Part shown: piece after piece, positions 1 through 10,256 of the stretch
How the letters are laid out: each line of letters begins with the position of its first letter
How positions within the stretch are numbered: the stretch's first letter is position 1
Source: Solirubrobacterales bacterium
GTDB taxonomy: Bacteria; Actinomycetota; Thermoleophilia; Solirubrobacterales; Solirubrobacteraceae
Assembly (NCBI GenBank): GCA_003133565.1
Contig: PKYB01000009.1
Span: 30,204 to 94,203, forward strand
DNA length: 64,000 bases
Direction of reading: 5' to 3'
Made by a program: the position numbers and the translations under genes
Notes under the pieces: generated by a model
Database searches by the model: none
Told to the model about the DNA's origin: nothing
The model's input: only the letters and a program-made list of their open reading frames with translations

Positions 1-1
1 C

Positions 2-352
2 CTCTACAGCGCGCAGGACGTGCGGATCGAGCCCGGGGAGCGGGCGAGCGTCGGCACCGGTATCGCGGTCGCAATACCGACCGGCCACGCCGGGCTCGTG
101 CTGCCACGTTCGGGGCTTGCGGCGCGCCATGGCATCGCGCTGGTCAATGCTCCCGGGCTGATCGACGCGGGCTACCGCGGTGAGCTGCGCGTGTTGCTCT
201 TGAACACCGACCGCGCCGAGGCGTTCGAGATCCGTCCCGGCGACCGCATCGCGCAGCTCGTGATCGTCAGCCTGCCCGAGGTCGAGCTCGAGGAAGCAGA
301 GGAGCTCGAGGCTGCCGAGCGCGGAACCCGCGGATTCGGCTCGAGCGGCTGA
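2..352 (+). CDS. dut: dUTP diphosphatase, 5' end truncated by window edge
   Basis: Motifs [46 protein letters not shown] and C-terminal [10 protein letters not shown] are typical of trimeric dUTPase; frame is open to the left edge. Confidence 0.93.
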   Translation, partial: LYSAQDVRIEPGERASVGTGIAVAIPTGHAGLVLPRSGLAARHGIALVNAPGLIDAGYRGELRVLLLNTDRAEAFEIRPGDRIAQLVIVSLPEVELEEAEELEAAERGTRGFGSSG

Positions 353-378
353 GCCACGACACCTGACCGTCGGCGCGA

Positions 379-1098
379 TCAGCGCCCGGCGGCATGCAGG
401 GCGCTAGCGTGCGCGGCGTCCTCGAGCGCATCGTCGAGCACAGCGAGCGTCTCCGGCTCGACTGCCAGCGCGCGCGCGATCAGCCAGTCGCACAGCCAGG
501 CGTTTTTCGGCAGCAGCGGGCCGTGGATGTAGGTGCCAAGGACGTTGTCGCGCCGCGCGCCCTCAAAGCCGCTGTGCCCGTCGTTGCCGTGACCGCTCAG
601 CACGCGCCCAAGCGGCGGCTGGTCTGGCCCGAGGCGCGTGCGCCCGGCGTGATTCTCGAAGCCGACAAGCACGCCCTCCTCGAGCGTGATCGCGATGTTG
701 CCGATCAAGCGCGGTCCATCCTCGCGCACGGTCCGTACGTCAAGCAGTCCAACTCCCTCGACGTGCTCCTCGCCGATCTCATAGGAGTGGCCGAGCAGCT
801 GGTAGCCACCGCAGACGCCGAGCACGATCGCGCCGCGCGCCGCCGCCGCACGCAGGGCGGGCGCCTTGCGGGCCACGAGATCGGCGGCACAAAGGCGCTG
901 GTCGGAGTCCTGTCCGCCGCCGATGTAGTAGATGTCGTGCTCGTCACGGAGCGGCGCCTCGAGCGTGCTGGGGCTCAGGCGAAAGTCGATCCCACGCCAC
1001 CTACAGCGCTGTTCGAGCATCAGCAGGTTGCCGCGGTCGGCGTAGATGTTCATCAGTTCCGGGTAGAGCGCACAGACCCGGACCACCTGCGCGCTCAT
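379..1098 (-). CDS. gatD: Lipid II isoglutaminyl synthase glutaminase subunit GatD (class I glutamine amidotransferase)
   Basis: GVCGGYQLLG nucleophile elbow, YIGGGQDSDQ, GFENHAGRT; murT homolog two genes upstream on the same strand. Confidence 0.88.
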   Translation of the reverse strand: MSAQVVRVCALYPELMNIYADRGNLLMLEQRCRWRGIDFRLSPSTLEAPLRDEHDIYYIGGGQDSDQRLCAADLVARKAPALRAAAARGAIVLGVCGGYQLLGHSYEIGEEHVEGVGLLDVRTVREDGPRLIGNIAITLEEGVLVGFENHAGRTRLGPDQPPLGRVLSGHGNDGHSGFEGARRDNVLGTYIHGPLLPKNAWLCDWLIARALAVEPETLAVLDDALEDAAHASALHAAGR

Positions 1099-1805
1099 GG
1101 CGCCACCGCGCTCAGCAGGAGCACCGCGCTACCGACATGCTCGGTGGTGGGGGGGATGGAGCTCACGCCGTGGAGTGCGAATCCGCTGGGGACCGTTTCG
1201 GCGAGCACCGTGGCGGCGTCCAGCTGCTGGAGCGTGACGACGTCAAGCGAGGCGTATTCAACAGCCTCGCCTTCCGCGCGACGGCGCCGTTCGATCACGA
1301 CGGTGGCGGTCGTTTGCCGAAGCGCCGTCGGCGTGCTCGTGTAGCGCACGCCGCCGCGTTCGAGCACATCGGCCTCGAGCTCGACCGAGAACGGCTGGAC
1401 GCCCTCGCCGAGCAGCGCGAGCGCAAGTACGCCGCCAGGGACCAGGGCTGCCCGCGCACACCGGAAAAACGCTCCGCGATCGTCCAGCAGCTGCACGGTC
1501 TGCATCGGCACGATACAAAGCGAAACCCGCTGCTCCAGCGCGAAATCGCAAGCGTCGGCACAGAGCACGTCGATCGGCAGATCCCGCGCGCGCCGTTTGA
1601 GCTCATGGGCGAGCGCCTCGTCGCGTTCGAGCGCGATGACCCGCTGTCCCCGGGTCGCCAGGTCGAGCGCGACGCGGCCTGTCCCGGCGCCCACCTCGAG
1701 GATCGGCCCCGCCGCATGCGCGAACGCGAGCTCACGCCAGAGCGGCAGGTCGGCGGCGTAGGTGCCGCACTCGAGGTCGTGCCAGATCACGGCGTCTTCG
1801 CTCAC
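1095..1805 (-). CDS. Class I SAM-dependent methyltransferase
   Basis: ILEVGAGTGRVALDLATRGQRVIALERD motif I; 4-nt overlaps with both neighbours. Confidence 0.82.
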   Translation of the reverse strand: MSEDAVIWHDLECGTYAADLPLWRELAFAHAAGPILEVGAGTGRVALDLATRGQRVIALERDEALAHELKRRARDLPIDVLCADACDFALEQRVSLCIVPMQTVQLLDDRGAFFRCARAALVPGGVLALALLGEGVQPFSVELEADVLERGGVRYTSTPTALRQTTATVVIERRRRAEGEAVEYASLDVVTLQQLDAATVLAETVPSGFALHGVSSIPPTTEHVGSAVLLLSAVAP

Positions 1806-3181
1806 GTCCGGTCCCAGAAGTTCGTAGCCTGCCCGCGGCGCCCGAGCACCTCGCGGAGCTCGAGCATCGCCGTATATGTGGGCAGCGCGTAGAGTTTGCC
1901 GTCTTCCGGCGCCGCCGCCACGGCGGCATCGAGTGCCCGCGCGAGGTTTGGTTCGAGCGCGATCCGCGTCGTCGGGACGCCGGCGTATTTCAGCCGCAGC
2001 GCCAGCTCCGGTGCGCGCGTGCCAGCGCAGGTGACGTGGCGCACGCGCGGGGCGAACTCTTCGAAGTCGGCGTCCCAGATCCAGGAGACGTCGCGGCCGT
2101 CGGCGATCTGGTCGTTGAGCACGCCGAGCAGGTCGTGCTCGCCCGGTTCGAGCGCGAGCGTGCGCAGAACCTCATTCGCGCCCGCCGGGTTCTTGATCAG
2201 GAGGATCTGCAGCTCGCGCTTGCCGATTTGCACAAGCTCGGCCCGTCCGAACATCGCCGGAGCCGCACCCAGACCGTCGACGATGGTCGCGAGCGGGATC
2301 TCGAGCGCCGTCGCCAGCGCCGCCGCCGCGAGCGCGTTGTAGACGTTGTAAAGGCCCGGGAGCGCCAGCGTGACCGTGCCGCTACCCGCCGGTGTACGGA
2401 GCTCGAAGCGCGCCGAGCGCGCGCCCTCGAGCACCACGTTGTGCGCGCTCACGCCGGGCTGCGGGCGCCGCAGGCCGCAGTTCGAGCACTCATACACGCC
2501 GAGGTGCCCGACGTAGACGTGCGCGTAGCGGTAGGCGCCGCCACAGCGCCGGCATTGCGTCGAGTCCGCGGCGTGGGCGAGTCCAGTCGAGCGCGCGACG
2601 TTCGGATCTTCGATGCCGAAGTAGAGCGGCTCCTGCGCACCCACGCCGAGATAGGCGACGAGCGGATCGTCTGCGCCGAGGACAAGGCGGGCCGAGGATC
2701 CGGCGACGACGCCCGCCCAGCGCTCGCCGATCGTCTCGAGCTCGCCGTAGCGGTCAAGTTGGTCGCGAAACAGATTGCTCAGCACGATCACGCGAGGGTC
2801 AAGCTCGGCCGCGACCGGCGCAAGCCAGAACTCGTCGACCTCGAACACCCCGAGCTCGCCCGACAGCGCCCCAGCGCGGCCGCGCGCAGCCAAAAGCGCA
2901 GATGCGATGCCGCCGGCCATGTTCGCGCCGGCGAAGTTGTCGACCGTCGTGATCCCCGCACGCGCAAGGATCGACCCCGCGAGCGCGGCGGTCGTCGTCT
3001 TGCCGTTGGTCGCGGAGATCACGACGCTGCCGCGACGAAGGCCGGCGGCCAGCCGCGCGATCGCGTGCTGGTCGAGTTGGAGCAGCACGGATCCGGGCAC
3101 GCTGGTCGCGCCCCGTCCGGCGAGCCTCGACGCGACAGCCGCGGAGCGTGCGACGGCCGCCTTCGCGCTGAATACGCTCAC
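1802..3181 (-). CDS. murT: Lipid II isoglutaminyl synthase ligase subunit MurT
   Basis: Mur ligase P-loop SATNGKTTTAALAG; four-Cys insertion CRRCGGAYRYAHVYVGHLGVYECSNCG typical of MurT. Confidence 0.9.
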   Translation of the reverse strand: MSVFSAKAAVARSAAVASRLAGRGATSVPGSVLLQLDQHAIARLAAGLRRGSVVISATNGKTTTAALAGSILARAGITTVDNFAGANMAGGIASALLAARGRAGALSGELGVFEVDEFWLAPVAAELDPRVIVLSNLFRDQLDRYGELETIGERWAGVVAGSSARLVLGADDPLVAYLGVGAQEPLYFGIEDPNVARSTGLAHAADSTQCRRCGGAYRYAHVYVGHLGVYECSNCGLRRPQPGVSAHNVVLEGARSARFELRTPAGSGTVTLALPGLYNVYNALAAAALATALEIPLATIVDGLGAAPAMFGRAELVQIGKRELQILLIKNPAGANEVLRTLALEPGEHDLLGVLNDQIADGRDVSWIWDADFEEFAPRVRHVTCAGTRAPELALRLKYAGVPTTRIALEPNLARALDAAVAAAPEDGKLYALPTYTAMLELREVLGRRGQATNFWDRT

Positions 3182-3200
3182 GGACGAAGCGTATTGGCCG

Positions 3201-3485
3201 TCAGCCGCTCCAGCCCTGTTCGGCGATGAATGCGGTCACCTCGTCCGGGCGGTCGGTGATCACGTAGGCGTCGATCATCGCGCCGTCGCTGTTGATCGTG
3301 ATCGACAGACCCGAGGCGACGGGCCGTACCTTGGAGATCAGCGCCACGGGGCGCCCCGCACCCATCCGCGGCGTCACGCGTCCGGTCGCGACGCGGTGAA
3401 CGTCGGGGTGGGCCGCCAGGCGGTCGAGCAGGCGCCGGTAGGACTTGGTCGAGGAGTGTTTGTGGTGCGTGCGTTTCGGGCTCAT
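3201..3485 (-). CDS. Small conserved protein, possibly DUF2103-like
   Basis: 95-aa ORF beginning MSPKRTHHKHSSTKSYRRLLDRLAAHPDV; family assignment tentative. Confidence 0.55.
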   Translation of the reverse strand: MSPKRTHHKHSSTKSYRRLLDRLAAHPDVHRVATGRVTPRMGAGRPVALISKVRPVASGLSITINSDGAMIDAYVITDRPDEVTAFIAEQGWSG

Positions 3486-3534
3486 GAGCTCGACGGCGCG
3501 CTGGCGCCGTCACACTCATTATGCGCCGAGCCCT

Positions 3535-4149
3535 TCAGCGCGCCGGAGCGCCGCGCTTGGCCAGCGCCGCGTTGCGCCGGCGGCGCCCGAACGCCGCGAG
3601 GATTGCGAGCACCACGCCGTCAAGGATTACCCCGAGCAGGACGCCTGGGGGGATGCCGATGCCGCCGAACGGCAGCGCGATCAGCTCGACGACCCCGAAG
3701 CCTGCCGCGATCAGCGCGATCACCAGACCGATCCCGATCAGCACACCGCGAGCGCGGCGGACGAGGCCCGAGCCGCGTGGGGGCGCGATCAAGCCGATCA
3801 TCCGCAGGCCGAACAGCTGCCGTCCGCTCGGCGGCTCCTGCCCAAGCTTCTCGACCGCGTCACGAAGGTCCCCGGCCCGCCGCTCGGCGAGCGCGAGCGA
3901 AGCGTCAGCCATGCGCCGGATCTGCATCCGCTCCTGTGGTCGCGCCGCGGCGATCGCGCGCTCGAAATAGCTGCGGGCAGCCGGGGCGTCGTAGCGCTCG
4001 GCGGCACGGCCGCCGAGAATCGCCATCGCGATCGAGCGGTACTTCGTCTCGGCTTCCAGCTGCTCGTCGCTGCGCGTCTGCAGCTCCTCCATCACCTCGG
4101 GGCCGCCGACGCGCTGCTCCATGCGGAATTGACGTTGCTTGGGAGGCAC
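3535..4149 (-). CDS. Hypothetical protein with C-terminal transmembrane segments
   Basis: GTG start at 4149 (VPPKQRQFRMEQRV); two hydrophobic segments near the C terminus. The longer 3535..5190 ORF in the track overlaps typA and is not credible. Confidence 0.6.
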   Translation of the reverse strand: MPPKQRQFRMEQRVGGPEVMEELQTRSDEQLEAETKYRSIAMAILGGRAAERYDAPAARSYFERAIAAARPQERMQIRRMADASLALAERRAGDLRDAVEKLGQEPPSGRQLFGLRMIGLIAPPRGSGLVRRARGVLIGIGLVIALIAAGFGVVELIALPFGGIGIPPGVLLGVILDGVVLAILAAFGRRRRNAALAKRGAPAR

Positions 4150-4194
4150 GGGGCGAAGTTTAGAGCCCGGGCCGGTGGGGGTTATATTGCGACG

Positions 4195-4662
4195 ATGGCG
4201 CGAGCGCCCCGATTTGGCCGCAAAGGCAGGCGCGCGCGCGTCGCCACCCTGCTCCTCGGCGCGCTCTTCCTGGCCCTGGTGATCGTGCCGGCGGCGAGCG
4301 CAAGCAATACCGCAACCAGCACCGCACCGCTGACGACGCTGCCGACGACGCCGATACCGAGCACAACAACTACAACGCCGACAACCACCCAGACTGGCCC
4401 GGTCACCGTTCCCACGCCGGCCCCCGCGACGAGCAGCGGTGGGCTTTCGAGCGCCGAGGAGATCGCGATTTTCGTCGCCGCGGCCCTTGTGATCGCTGGC
4501 ATCGCGCGGATCATCGTCAAGGATGCGCGCAGTCACACGCCCTCCGGAGAGGCACCGAGCATCGATCGCCCGAAGGGGACGATCGCGCCGATTGAGCACC
4601 GTCTGAGGCGCTCGCGCGCGAGGGCCAAACGCGCGCGCAAAGCCCGCCGCGCCGGGCGCTGA
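4195..4662 (+). CDS. Hypothetical secreted/membrane protein: signal segment, Thr/Pro-rich linker, one TM, basic tail
   Basis: VATLLLGALFLALVIVPAASA signal; TTTTTPTTTQTGPVTVPTP linker; EEIAIFVAAALVIAGIARIIV TM. Confidence 0.6.
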   Translation: MARAPRFGRKGRRARVATLLLGALFLALVIVPAASASNTATSTAPLTTLPTTPIPSTTTTTPTTTQTGPVTVPTPAPATSSGGLSSAEEIAIFVAAALVIAGIARIIVKDARSHTPSGEAPSIDRPKGTIAPIEHRLRRSRARAKRARKARRAGR

Positions 4663-4667
4663 GCTGT

Positions 4668-4692
4668 GCGCGCGCGCTAGCTGCGCGCGCGC
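4668..4692. terminator. Perfect GC hairpin between convergent genes; typA stop codon in the loop
   Basis: GCGCGCGCGC-TAGCT-GCGCGCGCGC; no clear U-tract. Confidence 0.5.
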
Positions 4693-6503
4693 CGTGTCGC
4701 CTTGGTGCGGTCGACCTTCGACAGCACAACCTTGCGCAGCCGCACCGCGGCCGGCGTGACCTCGGCGCACTCGTCGGGGCGCAGCAGCTCGAGCGCCTGG
4801 TCGAGTGAGAGCTCGCGATGGGGAACCAGACGCACCAGCACCTCCGCGGTCGAGGAGCGAATGTTGTTGAGGTGCTTCTCCTTGCAGGCGTTGACGTCGA
4901 GGTCGTCGGTGCGCGCGTTCTCGCCGACGATCATGCCCTCGTACACCTCGTCCCCGGGACCGATGAAGAGCGTGCCGCGCTCCTGCAGGTTCATCAGCGC
5001 GAACTGCGCCGCAGTCCCGGTGCGGTCTGCGACGAGCGCCCCGGTCGGGCGGACCCGCAACTCGCCCGCCCAAGGCTCCCAACGGTCGAACACGTGGTGG
5101 GCGAGCCCCGTGCCGCGAGTCTCGGTGAGGAATTCTGTTCGCAGGCCGATCAGGCCGCGGGCCGGCACGAGGTACTCCATACGCACCCACCCGGTGCCGT
5201 GGTTGACCATCTGCTCGAGCCGCCCCTTGCGTAGCGCGATCAGCTGCGTGACGACACCGATGTAATCCTCCGGGACGTCGATCGCGAGGCGCTCGACCGG
5301 CTCGTGGCGGCGTCCGTCGATCTCGCGCGTCAGCACCTGCGGCTGGCCGACGGTGAGCTCGAAGCCCTCGCGGCGCATCAGCTCGACCAGCACGGCGAGC
5401 GCCAGCTCACCGCGGCCCTGGACCTCCCAGGTGTCCGGGCGCTCGGTGTCGAGCACGCGGATCGACACGTTGCCAATGGTCTCTGCTGCCAGGCGCGCCT
5501 TCAGTGCCCGCGCGGTCAGCTTCGTCCCGCTGCGACCGGCGAGGGGGGAGGTGTTGAGGCCGACCGTGATCGATAGCGACGGCTCGTCCACTGTGATGAT
5601 CGGCAGCGGGCGCGGGTCGTCGGGATCGGCGAGCGTCTCACCGATCGTCACCTCGGCGATGCCGGCGATCGCGACGATCTCGCCCGGTCCCGCCTCATCG
5701 GTCTCCACCCGGTCGAGCGCGTCGGTGACGTAGAGCTCGCCGATCTGCGCGCGCTCGACTGAACCGTCGGCGCGACACCAGGCGATCGGCGCGCCGCGGC
5801 GGGCAACCCCGTTGTAGATCCGGCAGAGCGCCAGGCGGCCGACGTAGGGCGAGGCGTCGAGGTTCGTGACGAGCGCCTGGAAGGGGTGCTCGGGGTCGTG
5901 CAGTGGCGGTGGGATCCGCTCCAGCAGGAGGTCCATCAGCGGCGCGAGGCTGGTGCCGACGCCGCCGGCCTCGAGTGACGCCCAGCCGGCCTTCGCGTTG
6001 GTGTAGACGATCGGGAACTCGATCTGGTCCTCGGTCGCATCGAGATCGAGGAAGAGCTCATAGACCTCATCGACGACCTCGCTGATCCGTGCGTCCGGTC
6101 GGTCGACCTTGTTGACGACGAGGATCACCGGCAGCCTCGCCTCGAGGGCCTTGCGCAGGACAAAGCGCGTTTGCGGCAGCGGCCCCTCGCTGGCGTCGAC
6201 CAGCAGCAGCACGCCGTCGACCATCGTGATCCCGCGCTCGACCTCGCCACCGAAATCGGAATGCCCGGGCGTGTCGACGATGTTGAGCTTGACGTCGCGG
6301 TAGCGAACCGAGGTGTTCTTGGCGAGGATCGTGATGCCCTTCTCGCGCTCCAGGTCCATCGAGTCCATCACGCGCTTGACGACGTCCTGCCCAGCGCGGA
6401 AGGCGCCCGATTGCCAGAGCATGGCGTCGACCAGCGTGGTCTTGCCATGGTCGACGTGCGCGATGATCGCCACGTTTCGAATGTCATCGCGCGCTACAAG
6501 CAA
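4677..6503 (-). CDS. typA: Translational GTPase TypA/BipA
   Basis: [45 protein letters not shown]-terminal [22 protein letters not shown]. Confidence 0.96.
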   Translation of the reverse strand: MLVARDDIRNVAIIAHVDHGKTTLVDAMLWQSGAFRAGQDVVKRVMDSMDLEREKGITILAKNTSVRYRDVKLNIVDTPGHSDFGGEVERGITMVDGVLLLVDASEGPLPQTRFVLRKALEARLPVILVVNKVDRPDARISEVVDEVYELFLDLDATEDQIEFPIVYTNAKAGWASLEAGGVGTSLAPLMDLLLERIPPPLHDPEHPFQALVTNLDASPYVGRLALCRIYNGVARRGAPIAWCRADGSVERAQIGELYVTDALDRVETDEAGPGEIVAIAGIAEVTIGETLADPDDPRPLPIITVDEPSLSITVGLNTSPLAGRSGTKLTARALKARLAAETIGNVSIRVLDTERPDTWEVQGRGELALAVLVELMRREGFELTVGQPQVLTREIDGRRHEPVERLAIDVPEDYIGVVTQLIALRKGRLEQMVNHGTGWVRMEYLVPARGLIGLRTEFLTETRGTGLAHHVFDRWEPWAGELRVRPTGALVADRTGTAAQFALMNLQERGTLFIGPGDEVYEGMIVGENARTDDLDVNACKEKHLNNIRSSTAEVLVRLVPHRELSLDQALELLRPDECAEVTPAAVRLRKVVLSKVDRTKATRRARS

Positions 6504-6667
6504 GATGACTCAGGCTAGTGCCCGGCCCAGATCGGTGCGCCGACCTCCTCTAAGCGGACGCTCACCGGGCACTTAGAGTTCACACATCTGTCCGCGGGAC
6601 GATCCAAGTGCGCGTGTCCGCACCCACCCCGACCGAGGGATCAGCAGTTGACCAAAGGAAAGCTCTA

Positions 6668-7840
6668 GTGGAGGACCAAGGCGTGCTCATCGTTGGCGGC
6701 GGGTTGGCAGCTCAACGCTGCGCCGAGACGCTGCGCCGTGGCGGCTTCGAGGGCCGCTTGCGGATCGTCTGCGGCGAGCAGTACCGGCCCTACGACCGCC
6801 CGCCGCTCTCCAAGGAGCTCCTCGCGCCCGGGGCGGACGAGGCCTTCCCACTGTTTCGCCCCGCCGCGTGGTACGGCGAGCACGCGGTCGAGCTGATCGC
6901 CGGCGTCCGCGCCAGCGAGCTCGACCACGAGGCCCGTCGCGTCGAGCTCGCTGACGGATCTGCGCTTCACTTCGATCACTTGGTTGCGGCCACTGGGGCG
7001 CGCCCGCGGACTCTTCCCGACTTTGCGCCGTATGCGAACGTCAGCACGCTGCGCACGCTCGATGACTCGCGCCGCCTGCGCGAGCTGCTAGGCGAAGGCC
7101 GCCGGCTCGTGATCATCGGCGCCGGTTTCATCGGGCTCGAGGTCGCCGCGGCGGCCCGCGCGGTCGATGCGCCGGTCGCCGTGGTCGAGCTCGCGCGGCA
7201 GCCGCTGAACGGCGTCCTCGGCGCCGAGGTCAGTGATTTGCTCGTCAGGCTTCACCGCGGCGCGGGAGTGGAGCTCTTCTTCGAGACCGAAGTCAGCGAG
7301 ATCGACGGCGGCGAGCGCGTCGAGGCGCTGACGCTGACCAACGGGGTGCGCCTAGACGTCGATCATCTCCTGGTCGCGATCGGCATCGTTCCGGACCTCG
7401 CCTGGCTCTCCTCGAGCGGCCTCCCGACCTCGGGTGTCCCGACCGACCTCGGCGGACGCAGCGCACTGCCGGACGTCTACGCGGCCGGCGACGCGGCGGC
7501 GTTCTACGACCCGTTTCTCGAACGCCACGCGCTGATCGGCCACTGGGAGGCCGCGTCCCGTCAGGGCGCCGCGGTCGCAAGGACGATCCTCGGCGAGGAC
7601 CCCGCGCCGGCACCGCTCTCGAGCTTCTGGAGCGACCAGTACGGCATGCGCATCCAATACCTCGGCCACGCGGCGCTCGCCGACGAGGTGACGATCGAAG
7701 GCGAACTCGACGCGCGCGACTTTGTCGCGCACTACACCCGCGCCGGCCAGCTCGTCGCCGCCGTTATCGTCGGCCGACCCCGGGCGGTCCCCGAGCTGCG
7801 CGATCGCCTCAGCTACCTGACCGAAGGGATGTCGGTATGA
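6668..7840 (+). CDS. FAD-dependent ferredoxin reductase (Rhodocoxin/putidaredoxin reductase type)
   Basis: VLIVGGGLAAQRCAETLR, RPPLSKELL, VIIGAGFIGLEVAAAA, VYAAGDAA; GTG start with AAAGGAAAG upstream. Confidence 0.88.
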   Translation: MEDQGVLIVGGGLAAQRCAETLRRGGFEGRLRIVCGEQYRPYDRPPLSKELLAPGADEAFPLFRPAAWYGEHAVELIAGVRASELDHEARRVELADGSALHFDHLVAATGARPRTLPDFAPYANVSTLRTLDDSRRLRELLGEGRRLVIIGAGFIGLEVAAAARAVDAPVAVVELARQPLNGVLGAEVSDLLVRLHRGAGVELFFETEVSEIDGGERVEALTLTNGVRLDVDHLLVAIGIVPDLAWLSSSGLPTSGVPTDLGGRSALPDVYAAGDAAAFYDPFLERHALIGHWEAASRQGAAVARTILGEDPAPAPLSSFWSDQYGMRIQYLGHAALADEVTIEGELDARDFVAHYTRAGQLVAAVIVGRPRAVPELRDRLSYLTEGMSV

Positions 7841-8043
7841 CGCTGATCCCGCTGATCGACGCCGCGGCATGCTCGGCGCACGGCGACTGTGAGGACCTCG
7901 CCCCGGAGATCTTCCGCCTCGAGGACGTTGCGGTAGTGATCGGCGACGGCCCCGACGAGCTCATGCTGGCCGCCGCAGAGGCCTGCCCGTCGATCGCGAT
8001 CCGCATCATCGAGCGCGAAAGCGGCCTTCAGGTCTACCCCTAG
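7837..8043 (+). CDS. Small ferredoxin (single 3Fe-4S/4Fe-4S type)
   Basis: DAAACSAHGDCEDLAPEIF...AAEACPSIAIRI; 4-nt overlap with the reductase. Confidence 0.85.
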   Translation: MTLIPLIDAAACSAHGDCEDLAPEIFRLEDVAVVIGDGPDELMLAAAEACPSIAIRIIERESGLQVYP

Positions 8044-8115
8044 CCGCGCGGGCGCCGGCCGCCACGGGCCAACACAACGGCGAGCGCCCGGCGGACGGAG
8101 GACAATGTGTGAACT

Positions 8116-9576
8116 ATGCCTCCGCGCGCACTTTCGCCGCTGTTGCCAGGCAACGCCCGGCCGCCGCTGCTGATCGGCATCCTCGTCGCGGCCGGCGGAA
8201 CGGCGCTCGAGACGCTCGCGATCTATCCGCTCAAGCACGTCGCGCCGGTCGACTCGCTGATCGTCGTCTACCTGCTTACGGTCGTCGTCGTCGCGACCTA
8301 CTGGGGGATGCTCCTCGGCCTGTCCACGACGCTTGTGAGCGCGCTCGCGTTCAACTTCTTTCAGCTGCCGCCCGTAGGCAGCCTCCGCCTCGCGGACTCG
8401 CGCGACTGGGTGGCGCTCGCGGCGTTCGTCGTCGTCGCCGTGGTCGTCGGCCTGGTCGGCGAGCTCGCCCGCAACCGGGCCGCGGAGGCTGAACAGCGCC
8501 GTCGCGAGGCTGATCTCGCGACGGAGATGGCGCGGGTATTGCTCGGTGGCACCCGCCTCGACGTCGCGGTCGCCGCCGCCTCCCAGCGCCTGGCGAGCGC
8601 GATCGGCGTCAGCTCGGCGGCGATCGAGCTCCACGCCGTGGCGGCGAGCGAGCGCCGGCGGACATTTCCGCTCCGCGACGGCGAAACGGTCATCGGCACC
8701 CTCGTTCTACCGGCGACCTTGAGCGCCACAGAACAGCAGCGTGTCGCCGAGCGCATCGTCCCGGCGCTGCAGTCGGTGCTGGCCGCCGCGCTGCACCGCG
8801 CGGACTTGCAGGCGGAGGTCGTCGAGACGGCACTGCTGCGCCGCAACGACGAGATGAAGACCGCCGTGCTGCGCTCCGTCTCGCACGACCTGCGCACGCC
8901 GCTTACGGCGATTCTGAGCGCCGCCGGAGCCCTCGATCCGCACACGTCGGGACCAAGCGAGGCCGCCGAAGCGCGCGCCGTCGTGCTCGAGGCGGCAACA
9001 CGCCTGCACCGCCTGGTTGAGAAGCTGCTCGACCTCTCCCTGCTCCAGGCAGGCGCGCCGGAGCACCGCAGCGACCTCTACTCGCTCGAGGATGTCCTGC
9101 ACGAAGCGGTCGCCGACATCGACGCGGACGGCAGCACGCCGCTCTTTCGCCTGTCGCTCGACGAGGACCTGCCGCTACTCGAAGGCGACGCCGGCCAGCT
9201 CGAGCGGGCATTCGCGAATCTGTTCGAGAACGCCGCGCGCTATTCCGCCGGCAAGCCGGTCTCGGTGCGAGCGCACGTCGTCGGCGAGCGTCTTCGTGTG
9301 CGCATCGTCGATCAGGGCCCAGGGATTCGCGCCAGCGAGCTCGACCGCATCTTTCTTCCGTTCTATCGCTCACCGACGGAGCGCCCCGGCCACCTCGGGG
9401 CGGGACTCGGCCTCGCGATCGCGCGCGGGTTCGTCGAGGTCAACGGCGGCCGAATCACGGTCGAGTCGCTGCCCGGTCAGGGGACGACGTTCGTCGTCGA
9501 GTTCCAACTCACGCACGGAGCCGACGCTGGCGATCAGGGCGCACCCGCGCCAGTGCGCACGCGCGCCAAGGCTTGA
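8116..9576 (+). CDS. KdpD-like sensor histidine kinase, C-terminal half only (DUF4118, GAF-like, HisKA, HATPase)
   Basis: Four TM segments, SVSHDLRTPLTAIL H-box, NLFENAARYS N-box, GAGLGLAIARGFVEVNGG G2 box; no N-terminal KdpD domain. Confidence 0.88.
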   Translation: MPPRALSPLLPGNARPPLLIGILVAAGGTALETLAIYPLKHVAPVDSLIVVYLLTVVVVATYWGMLLGLSTTLVSALAFNFFQLPPVGSLRLADSRDWVALAAFVVVAVVVGLVGELARNRAAEAEQRRREADLATEMARVLLGGTRLDVAVAAASQRLASAIGVSSAAIELHAVAASERRRTFPLRDGETVIGTLVLPATLSATEQQRVAERIVPALQSVLAAALHRADLQAEVVETALLRRNDEMKTAVLRSVSHDLRTPLTAILSAAGALDPHTSGPSEAAEARAVVLEAATRLHRLVEKLLDLSLLQAGAPEHRSDLYSLEDVLHEAVADIDADGSTPLFRLSLDEDLPLLEGDAGQLERAFANLFENAARYSAGKPVSVRAHVVGERLRVRIVDQGPGIRASELDRIFLPFYRSPTERPGHLGAGLGLAIARGFVEVNGGRITVESLPGQGTTFVVEFQLTHGADAGDQGAPAPVRTRAKA

Positions 9577-10256
9577 TGGCGGGCGAGCGGATCCTCGTCT
9601 GCGATGACGACCCGCAGATCCTGCGGGCCCTGCGCCTGATGCTGCGCGGCGCGGGCTATGAGGTGCTCGCGACCGCCACCGCGGAGGACGCACTCGATCG
9701 CGCGGCGATCGCCGGACCGCACGCGGCGATCATCGACCTGATGCTGCCCGACCGCCCAGGGCTCGAGGTCTGTTGCGAGCTGCGCGAATGGAGCGAGCTC
9801 CCGATCATCGTGCTCTCTGCGCTGGACGAGGAGGAAACCAAAATCGCCGCTTTGCACAGCGGCGCCGACGATTACGTGACAAAGCCGTTCGCACCAGGGG
9901 AGCTCGTTGCGCGCCTCCAGGCGGTGCTCCGGCGCGCCGGACGCGCTGAGGTCGAGCCGCGGATCGAGCTGGACGGCCTCGTCGTCGATCTCGCGGCCCA
10001 CAGCGTGAGCCTCGATGGCGAGGAGATCCGCTTGACGCCGCTCGAGTTCGCGCTGCTAAAGGCGCTCGCGACCAACCGTGGCCTCCTGATGACCCATCGC
10101 AAGCTGCTGAGCGAGGTCTGGGGCCCCGAGTACGCGGACGCGACGCCGCTCTTGCGTACCCACATCGCCAACCTGCGGCGCAAGCTGGCGGTCGGCGACG
10201 AGCGGCGGCACTTCATCCGCACCGAGTCAGGAGTCGGCTACCGCTTCGGCGTGTGA
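9573..10256 (+). CDS. kdpE: Response regulator KdpE
   Basis: Receiver domain (DLMLPDRPGLEV) plus winged-helix output (LTPLEFALLKALATNRGLLMTHRKLLSEVWGPEY); 4-nt overlap with the kinase. Confidence 0.9.
   Translation: MMAGERILVCDDDPQILRALRLMLRGAGYEVLATATAEDALDRAAIAGPHAAIIDLMLPDRPGLEVCCELREWSELPIIVLSALDEEETKIAALHSGADDYVTKPFAPGELVARLQAVLRRAGRAEVEPRIELDGLVVDLAAHSVSLDGEEIRLTPLEFALLKALATNRGLLMTHRKLLSEVWGPEYADATPLLRTHIANLRRKLAVGDERRHFIRTESGVGYRFGV

Noticed and set aside
3535-5190. 551-aa minus-strand ORF in the track
   Set aside because: The upper two thirds overlaps typA in another frame and is low-complexity Arg/Ala/Gly-rich; only the part from the GTG at 4149 is plausible
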